This document shows, in pieces, positions 15,261 through 24,630 of a stretch of 34,104 bases of DNA. Source of the DNA: Ferroacidibacillus organovorans (GTDB lineage Bacteria > Bacillota > Bacilli > Alicyclobacillales > SLC66); contig NZ_LSUQ01000029.1 of assembly GCF_001642725.1 (NCBI RefSeq), forward strand, positions 1 to 34,104, in the 5' to 3' direction. Within the stretch, counting starts at the first letter, position 1. Every line of letters begins with the position of its first letter. The translations under genes and the position numbers were made by a program. The notes under the pieces were generated by a model, which did not search any database, was not told the origin of the DNA, and worked only from the letters and a program-made list of their open reading frames with translations.

Positions 15261-16054
15261 ATGGATCCCCCTTCCTGTGACGGTGCTGCGTAAAAAACGG
15301 CATAGGCAATTCGCGCAGACTCATGAAGTTCATCAGGCTGAACAGCGCGTAGCCACGCACTGTGCCGTCTCGTTTTAACGATCAATCTGCGTCTCGCAAA
15401 ACCGCGCGCCAAATCCAAATCCGCACGCGAAAAGCATGCGGGCAGCGTGTACGGTTTTAACGCCTGCATGCCAGAAGAGCGGTTGATCGTCTGTTCAAAC
15501 ATCGGGTCTAAATAGAAGATGTCCGGACGCTTTGTCGCGTCCATGCGAACCTGTTCCTGCCATACCCCAAAGCGCAGCGCAATTCGCCGGATGGCACTGT
15601 TAAACTGTGGGGACGAGGAATGATACGCTGCCAATCCTTCACGAACCACCAGATAGGTCAAGAAATGCGCCTCAGTCGCCGTTACCTGTCCTTCCTCGCC
15701 GACTGCCGCCGCGAGCAGCGTTGCCTCCGAGCAGAGTCCTGCGGTCCCATCCCAAACGTGATCCCCGCGACGTACACCACACAGCTCCACAAAGCGATCC
15801 ATTTCCCCTTTTTCCATCGCCTTGACGCGTGGGAGAGAAATGCCCGGATGATAGAAAAAACCGTGTGGCGACACCCCGTCAAAAAGTGCGACCCGCGGGT
15901 CATCGCCAATGACAATCGCAGTGTCGACCCCTTCGTCTTTAAGAAATAGCGCCAAGGGCCGCTTTGTCCGCGCCACAAAGCGTAGATGATACTGTTTTGC
16001 AATATGGCGCGCGCGCCCCTCTTGTCGCAGCGCGCCATTGGCGGACGTTGTCAC
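15257..16054 (-). CDS. class I SAM-dependent methyltransferase (SAM_MT_15/RsmJ-like)
   Basis: This is a protein of about 265 residues. Motif I is GDHVWDGTAGLCSEATLLAAAVG, and the catalytic-type motif is FYLDPMFEQ. Together with the N-terminal VTTSANGALRQEGRARHIA and the middle YHPGISLPRVKAM, these match the RsmJ-like family PF04445, which includes an rRNA guanine methyltransferase in E. coli; Firmicute members are mostly uncharacterised. Its location between mutL and miaA-hfq fits a nucleic-acid-modifying enzyme, though the target is unknown. The frame is open to 16276, but the first 60 codons would lie inside mutL. GTG at 16054, at the family's usual VTTS start and 30 nt past the mutL stop, is preferred although no good ribosome binding site is visible. 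Confidence 0.8.
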   Translation of the reverse strand: MTTSANGALRQEGRARHIAKQYHLRFVARTKRPLALFLKDEGVDTAIVIGDDPRVALFDGVSPHGFFYHPGISLPRVKAMEKGEMDRFVELCGVRRGDHVWDGTAGLCSEATLLAAAVGEEGQVTATEAHFLTYLVVREGLAAYHSSSPQFNSAIRRIALRFGVWQEQVRMDATKRPDIFYLDPMFEQTINRSSGMQALKPYTLPACFSRADLDLARGFARRRLIVKTRRHSAWLRAVQPDELHESARIAYAVFYAAPSQEGGSI

Positions 16055-16083
16055 GACCGCATGCTTGCGCCAATACGTCTCAT

Positions 16084-17997
16084 CTAACGCCTGCGAAATT
16101 CCTTTTCCAGTCGATCCCGTCCGATCCTCAGCGCGGTTGGTCGACCGTGTGGGCACGTAAACGGATTCTGAAGCGTCGAAAGCTCGTCGAGAAGCGCCTG
16201 CATCTCCATCATGGATAACCTTTGATTCGCCTTGATCGCCGCTTTGCAGGCGCGCAGAATCACTCGTTTTTCCCACGTTTTTTGATCGGCTCCTTCGTCC
16301 TCTAAAAAAGTGTCGATCGTTTCTTGCACCATGCGATCAAGCGGTATGCCCTGCCACCAGAGCGGAACCGCGCGCACCACGAGGTCATGTTCGCCAAACG
16401 GCTCATACACCAGTCCCATTCGCTTGGCATCCGTGATCCGCTCCATCACGCGAAGAAACGCGGCAGGTGTAAGCGAGTAGGTGAGCGGAACGAGCAGTTC
16501 CTGTTCCTGCGTCGTTCCTGCCCCGGCCATTTTCATGAATCGCTCATAGAGTATCCGCTCGTGCGCCGCATGCTGATCGATCAAGTAGACCGCCTCGTCA
16601 TCCTCTGCAACGACATACATCGTTAACGCCTGGGCAATCGGCCGCAGTCGCGCGCGATCCTGAAGATCGTCTACCGGCTCCTGCGACACCGTCTGCTCCC
16701 GCGCAGGTGTTCGCGTCAGTGCCTCTGCCAGCTCCGCTCCTAGGGGCGTCGAGGGAGAAGACGAAGCAGACTGAACGCGGGTGTACACTTGGCATGTCTG
16801 GCGAAATTCACCCTCGCGCGATTGCGATTCGTATCCACCCGCGTCTGAATCCTGCACATGGTGCGAAGCGCTGTAAGACATGCGGTCAACCCCGTCGGCG
16901 TCGCTGATCGCCAACTGCTTTGACAGATACGCGTCATCGTGCGGGCGTTCACGCAGTTGCAACAGTTCATCTGCAGGCGATTCCTTTTCAGACAAGTCAG
17001 GAATATAGAGGCCTGTCATAAGCGCCGCCTGAATCGCCCGCGTCACCGCATCCCGCACATCCTGTTCCTCACTGAAGCGAACCTCCAGCTTGCTCGGATG
17101 GATATTCACATCAACGAGCGCCGGATCCATCTCAAGAAAGAGTGCTGTCAGCGGATACCTTCCTTTGAATAGTGCGGTGCCATACCCCTCGATAACCGCA
17201 TACTGTAACGCCTGACTGCGAATCGGTCGCTGATTCACATAAAACCACATCGCGTGACGCGCGGTGCGCGCGTCTTGCGGCGCCCCAATCAGGCCGTGTA
17301 CACGCAAATCAGGACGCACACCGTGAACGGCGAGCGCGCGCTTCGTCACATCCGCTCCGTACAACGAGAGAAAAACGGATGTCAGGTCGCCGCTTCCGGG
17401 TGTCAAAAAGGTCAGCTTGCCATCCACTTTCAAGGTAAAGGCAATCGCTGGATACGCCATGGCGCGCTTTGTGACAACCTCCGTGATATGACTGACCTCC
17501 GTCTGGAGCGATCGCACAAACTTGAGCCGCGCAGGCGTGTTATAAAAGAGGTCTTCGACCGTCACACGCGTTCCGCGCGCCATGCCAATCGGCGCCTGAT
17601 CGATCTTTTCTCCACCTGTCACACGCAATTCAATGCCGCCAGGATGCCCTTCCACGCGCGAGCGCAAGATCATGTGGCTGACCGATGCGATCGAAGGCAG
17701 CGCCTCTCCGCGAAAACCGAGCGTGTGAAGCTTTCGAAAGTCATCCATCGTGCGCAATTTGCTCGTCGCGTGGCGAATAATGGAGAGCACCAGATCATCC
17801 TCATCCATCCCGCAGCCGTTGTCCTGTACTTCCATGCGCGTGAGTCCACCACCGGACACGGTGACGTCAATCTTCGTCGCCCCAGCGTCTATCGCATTGT
17901 CGAGGAGTTCGCGAATGACCGACGCCGGTCGCTCGACAACTTCACCTGCCGCAATCTGATTGGCGACAAGTTCACTCAGTTGCGCGATGCGCCCCAT
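16084..17997 (-). CDS. mutL: DNA mismatch repair protein MutL (endonuclease type)
   Basis: This 637-residue protein couples mismatch recognition by MutS to strand incision. The GHKL ATPase domain has ELLDNAIDAGAT, DNGCGMD and TLGFRGEALPSIASV, followed by VTVEDLFYNTPARLKF. A variable linker spans about residues 340-430. The C-terminal domain carries the zinc-endonuclease motif DQHAAHERILYE and the CPHGRPT end motif, as expected for a bacterium without MutH. Length is close to B. subtilis MutL (627). The ATG lies inside the end of mutS (22-bp overlap), so the two are likely translationally coupled. Confidence 0.97.
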   Translation of the reverse strand: MGRIAQLSELVANQIAAGEVVERPASVIRELLDNAIDAGATKIDVTVSGGGLTRMEVQDNGCGMDEDDLVLSIIRHATSKLRTMDDFRKLHTLGFRGEALPSIASVSHMILRSRVEGHPGGIELRVTGGEKIDQAPIGMARGTRVTVEDLFYNTPARLKFVRSLQTEVSHITEVVTKRAMAYPAIAFTLKVDGKLTFLTPGSGDLTSVFLSLYGADVTKRALAVHGVRPDLRVHGLIGAPQDARTARHAMWFYVNQRPIRSQALQYAVIEGYGTALFKGRYPLTALFLEMDPALVDVNIHPSKLEVRFSEEQDVRDAVTRAIQAALMTGLYIPDLSEKESPADELLQLRERPHDDAYLSKQLAISDADGVDRMSYSASHHVQDSDAGGYESQSREGEFRQTCQVYTRVQSASSSPSTPLGAELAEALTRTPAREQTVSQEPVDDLQDRARLRPIAQALTMYVVAEDDEAVYLIDQHAAHERILYERFMKMAGAGTTQEQELLVPLTYSLTPAAFLRVMERITDAKRMGLVYEPFGEHDLVVRAVPLWWQGIPLDRMVQETIDTFLEDEGADQKTWEKRVILRACKAAIKANQRLSMMEMQALLDELSTLQNPFTCPHGRPTALRIGRDRLEKEFRRR

Positions 17998-20543
17998 GCG
18001 CTCACCCCTTCACTCCCGTTTTCGCGTGTCGCGCGCAGGCGTTCACGAAGGTCAAAAAGATAGGTCAGCGCATCGCGCGGCGTCCACTCATCGAGAGGAA
18101 GCTCCGCAAGCGTCTCAAGAATCGCCCTGGCCTCTTGGTCCTCTTGTGCAGTCGGCGTATCAAAAAAGGAAACCTGTTCACGATTCATCTGGCGCGCCTG
18201 TGCCTCGCGCTCTTGAAGCAGCATCCGCGCGCGCGCCGTCACCCGTTTCGGGACGCCCGCCAGTTTTGCGACATCAATGCCATAGGAGCGATTCGCCGGT
18301 CCTTCGTTTACGTGGTGGAGAAAAATAAGCGCGTCACGCTCCGTGGACGCGGCAACCGAGAGATTGAACGTGCGCGGCAAACGCTGCGGGAGTTCGGTGA
18401 GCTCGTGATAATGCGTTGCAAAAAGGGTGCGCGCTTTAACCTGATCGTGCAGAAATTCAATCACCGCCTCTGCAATCGAGAGCCCGTCATACGTTGCGGT
18501 TCCGCGCCCGATTTCATCGAGCAAGATCAAACTTTTCTCCGTCGCCATCGTGAGCAATTCTGCGGTTTCAGCCATTTCCACCATAAACGTGCTCTGCCCA
18601 GACGCGACATCATCCGATGCGCCAATGCGCGTAAACAGCTTGTCCACTATGCCGATGCGCGCGTAGTCCGCTGGCACATACGAGCCAATTTGCGCGAGGA
18701 TCACAATCAATGCCACTTGTCTCATATACGTGCTCTTTCCGCCCATGTTCGGCCCCGTGATGATCGCGAGTTGCCGCTCATCAGAGAGAAACGTGTCATT
18801 CGGGACGTAGGCGGCAGAGAGCCACCGCTCCACAACGGGGTGACGCCCCGCCTTGATCTCAAGGTCCGTGCTGTCATCGAGTACAGGACGGGTGAAGCGA
18901 TAGCGCAGCGCAATCTCTGCGAGGTCCGTGAAGGCGTCAAGCATGCCGATGAGTGAGGCCGTTTTCTGAATCTCAGGAACCCGCCTGCGCATTTCCTCGA
19001 TCATCTGGCGCACGCGGCCTTCTTCAAGATTGCGCAGTTGATCTTCCGCTGACAGAATCTCCGTTTCCCGCAGTCGAAGCTCCGGCGTCACATAGCGCTC
19101 AGCGCCTGCCAACGTCTGTTTTCGTTCATAATCATCAGGCACCAGAGCGCGATTGCTCGCCGTCACCTCGATGTAATACCCAAAGACGCGGTTATAGGCG
19201 ATTTTAAGCGAACGTATCCCCGTCCGCTGCCGCTCGCGCGCTTCGAGTTCCGCCATGTACGCGCGACTGTCTTGTGCGATGCGACGCAATCGGTCAATCT
19301 CAGGATCTACGCCCTCCCGAATCACGCCAAGCGCCCGCTCGGCGACGGGCGGATCATCCACCAACATCGCCTCAATCTGCACATCCTGCGCGTCATCGCG
19401 CGGCAGATCCGCGAGCAGCGCGTGGAGGGGGACCGCAGTCGCAACCTGTTCCCATACGTTTCGAATCTGCACCGCGCGGCGCATCGACTGCGCGATAAAA
19501 AGTATATCGCGCGGGCCTGCAGCCCCGCTTGAAAGGCGCGCGCACATCTTCTCAAGATCGCGGAACCCGCGCAACAGCTCTGCCGTCTCTGCGCGGGCAA
19601 CCGCGTTTTCCATCACGTGATCAAGCACGACGAGACGCGCTTCAATCGCCTTGCCATCCGCGAGTGGGTAGAGAATCATTTGGCGCAACGCGCGTTTTCC
19701 CATCGCGGTGTGGGTAGTCTGTAGAAAATCAAAGAGGGACGTCGAGCGCTTGGCAAAGCGGCGCGGCTCAAGCAGTTCCAGGTGGTGCGCCGTGCCTGCA
19801 GATACATACAGATAAGGTGTGTCATTTACAGACGTTGCAGGTTTCATATGGAGCGGCGTTGTGCAAAGCGTATACGATACGTACTCAACGAGACGTGTTG
19901 TGACAACCTGCGCGAGGTCATCCTGTGCGTGCGTCACGCGATCTGCCGGCAAATGGGAAACGAGTGCATTGAGCGCCGTCGCCATCTCCCCAATTGCCCG
20001 CCTCGCCTGTTCAGATGTTTGGCTGTCAACAATCAATTCGCGCACGCCCGATGTTTTAAACCAGCCGAGGAGTTCCTGCGTCGTCGCCTCCATGCGCAGA
20101 CAATCCCCCGTAAGTGGATCAAGCATCGCTGCAACCGCCCCCAAAGTGCGCGAGGAGCGCAGCTCAAGCGTCCCGATGCGCAGCGGTCCGTCTTCCTCCC
20201 GCAAATACTCGTGCGCAGTTCCTGGCGTAACGATGCGCACAATTTCGCGGCGAACGATGCCCTTGACGCTGCGCGGATCTTCCACCTGCTCACAGATCGC
20301 CACGCGCAGCCCCGCATCCACCAGTTTCCCGATGTATCCTTCTGCCGCGTGAAACGGAACCCCGCACATCGGAATGCGCGAATCCCCTTTGCCCCGACCC
20401 GTGAGAGTCAGTCCGAGTAGCTCGCTCGCAAGCGTTGCATCGTCATAAAACAGCTCATAAAAGTCACCCAGGCGGTACATCAAAAGGGCGTCCGGACAGG
20501 ACGCCTTGATACGCTCGTACTGGTCAAGCATCGGGGTCTTCAT
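17976..20543 (-). CDS. mutS: DNA mismatch repair protein MutS
   Basis: This 855-residue protein recognises mismatches as a dimer. The N-terminal mismatch-binding domain has the Phe-X-Glu motif in RLGDFYELFYDD. Connector, lever and clamp domains follow. The ABC-type ATPase has Walker A TGPNMGGKSTYMRQ (about 595-605), Walker B LLDEIGRGTATYDGLS and the FATHYHELTEL segment. Length matches B. subtilis MutS (858). The ATG overlaps the miaB stop as ATGA. In Bacillus cotE lies directly upstream of mutS; here miaB and a large cluster separate them. Confidence 0.98.
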   Translation of the reverse strand: MKTPMLDQYERIKASCPDALLMYRLGDFYELFYDDATLASELLGLTLTGRGKGDSRIPMCGVPFHAAEGYIGKLVDAGLRVAICEQVEDPRSVKGIVRREIVRIVTPGTAHEYLREEDGPLRIGTLELRSSRTLGAVAAMLDPLTGDCLRMEATTQELLGWFKTSGVRELIVDSQTSEQARRAIGEMATALNALVSHLPADRVTHAQDDLAQVVTTRLVEYVSYTLCTTPLHMKPATSVNDTPYLYVSAGTAHHLELLEPRRFAKRSTSLFDFLQTTHTAMGKRALRQMILYPLADGKAIEARLVVLDHVMENAVARAETAELLRGFRDLEKMCARLSSGAAGPRDILFIAQSMRRAVQIRNVWEQVATAVPLHALLADLPRDDAQDVQIEAMLVDDPPVAERALGVIREGVDPEIDRLRRIAQDSRAYMAELEARERQRTGIRSLKIAYNRVFGYYIEVTASNRALVPDDYERKQTLAGAERYVTPELRLRETEILSAEDQLRNLEEGRVRQMIEEMRRRVPEIQKTASLIGMLDAFTDLAEIALRYRFTRPVLDDSTDLEIKAGRHPVVERWLSAAYVPNDTFLSDERQLAIITGPNMGGKSTYMRQVALIVILAQIGSYVPADYARIGIVDKLFTRIGASDDVASGQSTFMVEMAETAELLTMATEKSLILLDEIGRGTATYDGLSIAEAVIEFLHDQVKARTLFATHYHELTELPQRLPRTFNLSVAASTERDALIFLHHVNEGPANRSYGIDVAKLAGVPKRVTARARMLLQEREAQARQMNREQVSFFDTPTAQEDQEARAILETLAELPLDEWTPRDALTYLFDLRERLRATRENGSEGVSAWGASRN

Positions 20544-21994
20544 GATCCTGTCATCGCCACACTTTCACGATCCACGCGCTCCCCGCGCAGCGTCCACGTG
20601 TTGGCCGATAGGATGCGAACGTAAATCGACTGCCCAATCCACTGCGGCGGTCCTTCCACCAGCACCAGCTTATTCGTGTCCGTCCGAGTAGCGAGGACGT
20701 GCCCGTTCGTTCGCGAGACGCCTTCTACCAAAACGCGCGCCGTCGCGCCTACCGCTCGCTGACTCGCCGCAAGCGTATAGCCATCCTGAACGCTCATCAA
20801 ACGAGCCAAGCGCTGCTTTTTTTCATCTTCTGAAACGGCATCCTTAAATCCAGCCGCCGGCGTACCTGTTCGCGCCGAATACGAAAACGTATATGCATTG
20901 TCAAACTGAACGTCAGAAACGAGGGTGAGCGTCTCTTGAAAATCTTGCTCCGTCTCCCCCGGAAACCCTACAATCAAATCGGTCGTCAGCGCGACGCCCG
21001 GGATGCGTTCGCGGATCTTTCTCACCAGTTCGAGATAGTACTCGCGCGTGTATCCCCGGTTCATCCGCTTTAAGATTGCATTGCTACCCGACTGCACCGG
21101 GAGGTGAATGTGATGGCATACGGTCTTCGTCTCGGCAATCGCTTCGATCAAATCATCTGTAAAATTCCACGGATTAGACGTGGTAAAACGTACCCGTTCA
21201 ATCCCCGCGACACCCCCCACAGCCCGCAACAGTGTCGAAAAATGCGTTCCAAGATCCAATCCATAGTCATTCACATTCTGGCCGAGCAGCGTCACCTCTT
21301 TAAAACCGCGCGCGGCAAGGTCTACGACTTCCGAAACGATGCTCTCCATCGTGCGGCTACGCTCTTTTCCGCGCGTGTACGGCACAATGCAGTACGTGCA
21401 ATACTTGTTGCAACCGTACTGAATATTGACCCAAGCGCGCGTCTGATCGGTGCGCGCCTTTGGGAGTTCATCAAGCGTCTCCACCGACTGTTCCCAAACC
21501 TCCATGACCGTTTCAAACGAGTGACTCGCCTGCTCAATCAGTTCAGGCATGCGATGGATATTGTGCGTGCCAAAGACGACATCCACCCACGGATATGTGC
21601 TGCGCACACGCTCTTGCACCGCAGTTTCTTGCGGCATGCACCCGCAAACGCCAAGCAAGAGTTGCGGATTAAGCTGTTTCAGCGGTTTGACGCGTCCAAT
21701 CTCGCCAAACACTTTGTTTTCCGCATTCTCGCGCACCGCACACGTATTAAAAAGAATCAAATCCGCAGCCGTTTCATCGGTTGTCGCGGCATATCCCATT
21801 TCTTCGAGCAACCCGGCAATCATTTCCGAGTCGTGTTCATTCATTTGACATCCATACGTTTTTAGGAGATAGCGTTTCCCGCGGTACGCACCCTTTAGTT
21901 CTTCGCGCAATCCCGCCGCATGTTTCAGCGCTTCCTGCACGGGGATCGAGGGGCGATGCACGGTCAATGCGGGATCAAGTTCACTTCGCAGCAC
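20540..21994 (-). CDS. miaB: tRNA-2-methylthio-N6-dimethylallyladenosine synthase MiaB
   Basis: This 484-residue radical-SAM methylthiotransferase converts i6A37 (made by MiaA) to ms2i6A37. Cysteines of the N-terminal UPF0004 domain lie in TYGCQMNEHDSE, FNTCAVRENAENK and GVCGCMPQ and should hold the auxiliary 4Fe-4S cluster. The radical-SAM motif is CNKYCTYC in GCNKYCTYCIVPYTRGKERS. A TRAM domain ends the protein. The frame is open back to 22084, but those codons run through a hairpin and lack a ribosome binding site. GTG at 21994, preceded by GGGAGG (22003-22008), is the better start. It is the first gene of the miaB-mutS-mutL-miaA-hfq run. Confidence 0.96.
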   Translation of the reverse strand: MLRSELDPALTVHRPSIPVQEALKHAAGLREELKGAYRGKRYLLKTYGCQMNEHDSEMIAGLLEEMGYAATTDETAADLILFNTCAVRENAENKVFGEIGRVKPLKQLNPQLLLGVCGCMPQETAVQERVRSTYPWVDVVFGTHNIHRMPELIEQASHSFETVMEVWEQSVETLDELPKARTDQTRAWVNIQYGCNKYCTYCIVPYTRGKERSRTMESIVSEVVDLAARGFKEVTLLGQNVNDYGLDLGTHFSTLLRAVGGVAGIERVRFTTSNPWNFTDDLIEAIAETKTVCHHIHLPVQSGSNAILKRMNRGYTREYYLELVRKIRERIPGVALTTDLIVGFPGETEQDFQETLTLVSDVQFDNAYTFSYSARTGTPAAGFKDAVSEDEKKQRLARLMSVQDGYTLAASQRAVGATARVLVEGVSRTNGHVLATRTDTNKLVLVEGPPQWIGQSIYVRILSANTWTLRGERVDRESVAMTGS

Positions 21995-22066
21995 CAGGTC
22001 GTTCCTCCCTGTTCTCGTTGACTCTAGTTTATCGAAAGATCGGTTAGGTGACAAATTTTCCATGCA

Positions 22067-22093
22067 AAAGCCGCAGGAGGACATTCCTGCGGC
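22067..22093 (-). terminator. terminator-like hairpin upstream of miaB
   Basis: The perfect 8-bp GC-rich stem CCGCAGGA (22072-22079)/TCCTGCGG (22086-22093) with a 6-nt loop is followed on the minus strand by C and TTTT. It could end the ATP-grasp cluster transcript or a small RNA, or act as an attenuator before miaB. The T-run is short. Confidence 0.65.
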
Positions 22094-22108
22094 GGTTCAC
22101 TTGTCTTT

Positions 22109-22213
22109 TCATTTAAAACCCGCGCATGCCGTAAAGGACGCGTGTTTTCGAACCTGCTCTCGCAGGTGGGCAACTGTGGTTTCGAGTGTTTGACGTCCCT
22201 TCAAAGAGGGCAT
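22109..22213 (-). CDS. possible small protein of 34 residues
   Basis: The ATG at 22213 opens a short frame whose product (including TLETTVAHLREQVRKHA) looks like an amphipathic helix. GGAG lies 12 nt upstream of the ATG, which is rather far. It ends 16 bp before the terminator-like hairpin and lies downstream of a candidate promoter. I do not recognise the family. It competes with the idea of a non-coding structured RNA. The frame is open further upstream, but that part looks non-coding. Confidence 0.3.
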   Translation of the reverse strand: MPSLKGRQTLETTVAHLREQVRKHASFTACAGFK

Positions 22214-22298
22214 GCCAGCACGAAACTCCGATCTGTTTCCCTTATAACACGTAAGGTTCAAAACATAAGCCCTCATACGCACACGGCAGGTGTGAACA

Positions 22299-22327
22299 TC
22301 ATAGCAAGCGTGCGCGCTTCGCGCAAC
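22299..22327 (-). promoter_or_regulatory. candidate sigma-A promoter upstream of the miaB leader
   Basis: TATGAT (22304-22299) is a 5-of-6 -10 box. A 17-nt spacer separates it from TTGCGC (22327-22322), a weak -35. It lies between the last ATP-grasp gene and miaB and would start transcription near 22292. Confidence 0.5.
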
Positions 22328-22345
22328 CATCAGTTTTCTCCAGAC

Positions 22346-23392
22346 TCAGCTTTCGGCGATGTGTTGCAGTGTGCGCAAAAGACGCATTTTTCCTTCTGTT
22401 TCAATCTTCGTCTCATCAAATTTCATGGGTTTTGCATTGGCTTCAAATAGAATAGGCGTCCCCTCCGGCGCCAGACCGAGGTCAAAGGAGAGTTCACACC
22501 AAATGCCGCCGCACCCGAGTTCAAGTGCGCGCGCGGCAGATTGAACAACCTTCTCAATCCGCGCATTCACCTCTTCACTACGCCGCCCATAAAGCTCATG
22601 TAACGTCTTGTCAAGCGCTGCCAATCGTCCGCCGTTTGGAACATGCGTCGTGATCCCGTCGCGCGGTCCAATTCGAACGCCCGCACCCGATCGCGTAAAA
22701 CCATCCTGCAAGTCACGATGCATCAGCATCCGCACGTCGACGCGACAGCCATCAATCGTTAGCGTATTCGCCTCGCGCTGCAACACAAAGCGCGCGGGGA
22801 GACTCCGCCAAAACGCCCGAACCATCAACTCATCGCGCAGTTCTGATATACGAGTACGGCCTTTTTCCTGATGGGTAATCCCGATCGAGTGAGCACCGCA
22901 CTGCAAACGCTTGATGCCCATCCCCGCTTTGCCGTGCGCTGGTTTCAAATACCACACCGGATACTCGCGAAACGCGAGAAGTGCTTCTTCTACAGTCGGC
23001 GAAACGAGTGAAACGGGAACGTTTGCGGATAATTCAGGCGCGCGTGACCAAATGCGTGCAAGTTCATCTTTATAGAGGAAGTTTGGGTTGGTGAGAATTC
23101 TCCCTTCGCGTGAAAAGCGGGTCTTAAAGGATGTTACCCAATCCGTTTGCTCCAGCCTGCGTGTCGGAATGCGGTTGTAGAGCACACGCGGCAACTGTTT
23201 CATCTGAATTTCCGTGAAACCTCCGCCAGACGCATTCCACGCATACGTTTCAAGGGTACCGTTTGGCTTGAGGCTATACACAAAAATGGGGATCCCCATG
23301 TGCTCGCCGAGGCGAACGAGTCTGCGAAAATGCATGGTGTCGCCACCCGGTTTGCCGCGCGTTACGCTTGCCGTCAGTACGCCGACACTCAT
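22346..23392 (-). CDS. YheC/YheD-type ATP-grasp protein (cluster gene 5)
   Basis: This 348-residue protein has an N-terminal domain starting SVGVLTASVTRGKPGGD and ending in LPRVLYNRIPTRR, as in YheC/YheD. An ATP-grasp domain follows: the glycine-rich ATP loop WYLKPAHGKAGMGIKRL, DVRMLMHRD, the DGITTHVPNGG segment, and metal-binding ELSFDLGLAPEGTPILFEANAKP. Metal ligands appear intact, so it should be an active carboxylate-amine ligase, but the substrate is unknown. YheC and YheD of Bacillus are linked to the spore coat. The ATG overlaps the preceding cluster gene as ATGA. It is the last gene of the cluster; a candidate promoter for the miaB unit follows within 50 bp. Confidence 0.88.
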   Translation of the reverse strand: MSVGVLTASVTRGKPGGDTMHFRRLVRLGEHMGIPIFVYSLKPNGTLETYAWNASGGGFTEIQMKQLPRVLYNRIPTRRLEQTDWVTSFKTRFSREGRILTNPNFLYKDELARIWSRAPELSANVPVSLVSPTVEEALLAFREYPVWYLKPAHGKAGMGIKRLQCGAHSIGITHQEKGRTRISELRDELMVRAFWRSLPARFVLQREANTLTIDGCRVDVRMLMHRDLQDGFTRSGAGVRIGPRDGITTHVPNGGRLAALDKTLHELYGRRSEEVNARIEKVVQSAARALELGCGGIWCELSFDLGLAPEGTPILFEANAKPMKFDETKIETEGKMRLLRTLQHIAES

Positions 23393-24606
23393 CGCGCCCG
23401 ACTCCCATACGTTTCAAAGGAAGCCGACTCTTGCGTAGTGGATTCTTCGAAAGGCGTGCCCGATTCGTTCTTAGGGAGCGACGTGTCAAGTTTTGGCTTA
23501 AGGCGATTCTGCGGGGGGCGCGTCAGACTCGCCGCAAAAGAGAGCAGCATCCTGCGCGAGGCTGCCGCTTGATTTTTTAAGGAAGGGTGGTGAAAGATGG
23601 TGCGCCCAGGTTTGGCATTTGCCTCAAACAAAACGATGCGATCATCCGCCGAGATGCCCATGTCAAGACCCAGTTCTCCAAGCGACCCTGAGACGAATCG
23701 CTCTAACGCACGTCCAATGGTGATAGCTGACTGGTCGATGCGTTCACGCATCGTCAGCGCGCGCGCGCCATACCAGCCGCGCAAGACCTGTTCTGCCGCA
23801 TCAACGTGCCCCCCACTGTATACGTGCGTGGTAATCGCATCGCGCCGCGCAATCTTTGCCGCGCTGCCAGCGATCCGCCATTGACCTTCGCCGTCCTTGC
23901 AAAGATGAACGCGAAAATCCGTAGGGCATCCCTGCACCGAACGCAGTTGTATTCCTTCTTGCAAGACGCACGTCGCGCTACGTGTGCGCGTCACGTGTTT
24001 GGCGAGCGCAGAAATACTCTCAAACGTCGTCGAAACGACGCGCCGACCGCGCCTCTCTGCCATCACGACCCGCCCCGCCTCGCGCGCGATGCGCACAATG
24101 CCTTCGCCAAAACTTCCGTCAGTCGGCTTGATAAAGACGAGTGGATAACGCTTTAGAAATTCTTTTACATCGTCTTCACTGAAATGAGACGTTGTGTCAG
24201 GTAACAATGCGGACGCCTGATCGTCTTGATGGAGCCAGATGCTTACATCGCGCTTGGAAAGGAAAGACGGATTAAAATAGGGGATCTTTCGCGCATCAAG
24301 CATTTGTTTGCACTGAACAACCGCCGATTGCGACTCGTCTTTACGCGTCCCCAAGCGATTATAGACGACAGCTGAGCGCTCAATTGTCTGTAGCACTTCG
24401 AGGAGTTGCGGTGTAGTCACGATCGCTGCGTCAAACCCAAACCACGCCGCCTCACGCTTTAGCGTTTGCAGATAGGCAGTGCGCACCTGACGCTCTCCGA
24501 TCCACACCATACACAGCGGCTTTGAAGAAAGCGTAGACGCGCGCTTCCGGTGCAAAGAATCTTCATGCCCCTCGCGCAGTGCGTCAGTATTTTTATCATA
24601 CGGCAT
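23389..24606 (-). CDS. YheC/YheD-type ATP-grasp protein (cluster gene 4)
   Basis: This 405-residue protein has an N-terminal part with YLQTLKREAAWFGFDAAIV and SAVVYNRLGTRK. Its ATP-grasp domain has FIKPTDGSFGEGIVRI, CPTDFRVHLCKDG, AITTHVYSGGHV and GELGLDMGISADDRIVLFEANAKP, with metal ligands intact. A basic, low-complexity tail of about 50 residues follows the domain and is absent in the sister genes. AAAGGG precedes the ATG by 8 nt. It starts 52 bp after the amidoligase stop; that gap holds a triple ATCAC repeat and a small hairpin. Expected chemistry is ATP-dependent amide bond formation through an acyl phosphate; acceptor and donor are unknown. Confidence 0.87.
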   Translation of the reverse strand: MPYDKNTDALREGHEDSLHRKRASTLSSKPLCMVWIGERQVRTAYLQTLKREAAWFGFDAAIVTTPQLLEVLQTIERSAVVYNRLGTRKDESQSAVVQCKQMLDARKIPYFNPSFLSKRDVSIWLHQDDQASALLPDTTSHFSEDDVKEFLKRYPLVFIKPTDGSFGEGIVRIAREAGRVVMAERRGRRVVSTTFESISALAKHVTRTRSATCVLQEGIQLRSVQGCPTDFRVHLCKDGEGQWRIAGSAAKIARRDAITTHVYSGGHVDAAEQVLRGWYGARALTMRERIDQSAITIGRALERFVSGSLGELGLDMGISADDRIVLFEANAKPGRTIFHHPSLKNQAAASRRMLLSFAASLTRPPQNRLKPKLDTSLPKNESGTPFEESTTQESASFETYGSRAR

Positions 24607-24630
24607 GAAAAAAACCCTTTCTCTTCTCTC

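Larger units (their letters stand above)
22067..22292 (-). ncRNA. candidate structured leader RNA or small RNA before miaB
   Basis: A sigma-A-like promoter (22299-22327) and a hairpin terminator (22072-22093) bracket about 225 nt with many complementary segments. The best is ACCTGC-GAGA-GCAGGT, a 6-bp stem with a GAGA tetraloop (22152-22167). Others by eye are GAGGGC/GCCCTC enclosing CCTTA/TAAGG and GAAAC/GTTTC, TTTGA/TCAAA, and an outer CGTGT/ACACG. I recognise no known riboswitch or 6S/SRP/tmRNA signature. Short stems arise by chance, so this is a candidate only. The same stretch contains a possible 34-codon ORF. Confidence 0.35.

Noticed and set aside
16055-16276. N-terminal extension of the methyltransferase gene into mutL
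   Set aside because: These codons are the out-of-frame overlap of the mutL C-terminus; family members begin near the VTTS segment.
17254-18956. Plus-strand open frames of about 270 codons opposite mutL and mutS
   Set aside because: They arise from the GC-rich codon pattern of mutS/mutL on the other strand; no ribosome binding sites or family features.
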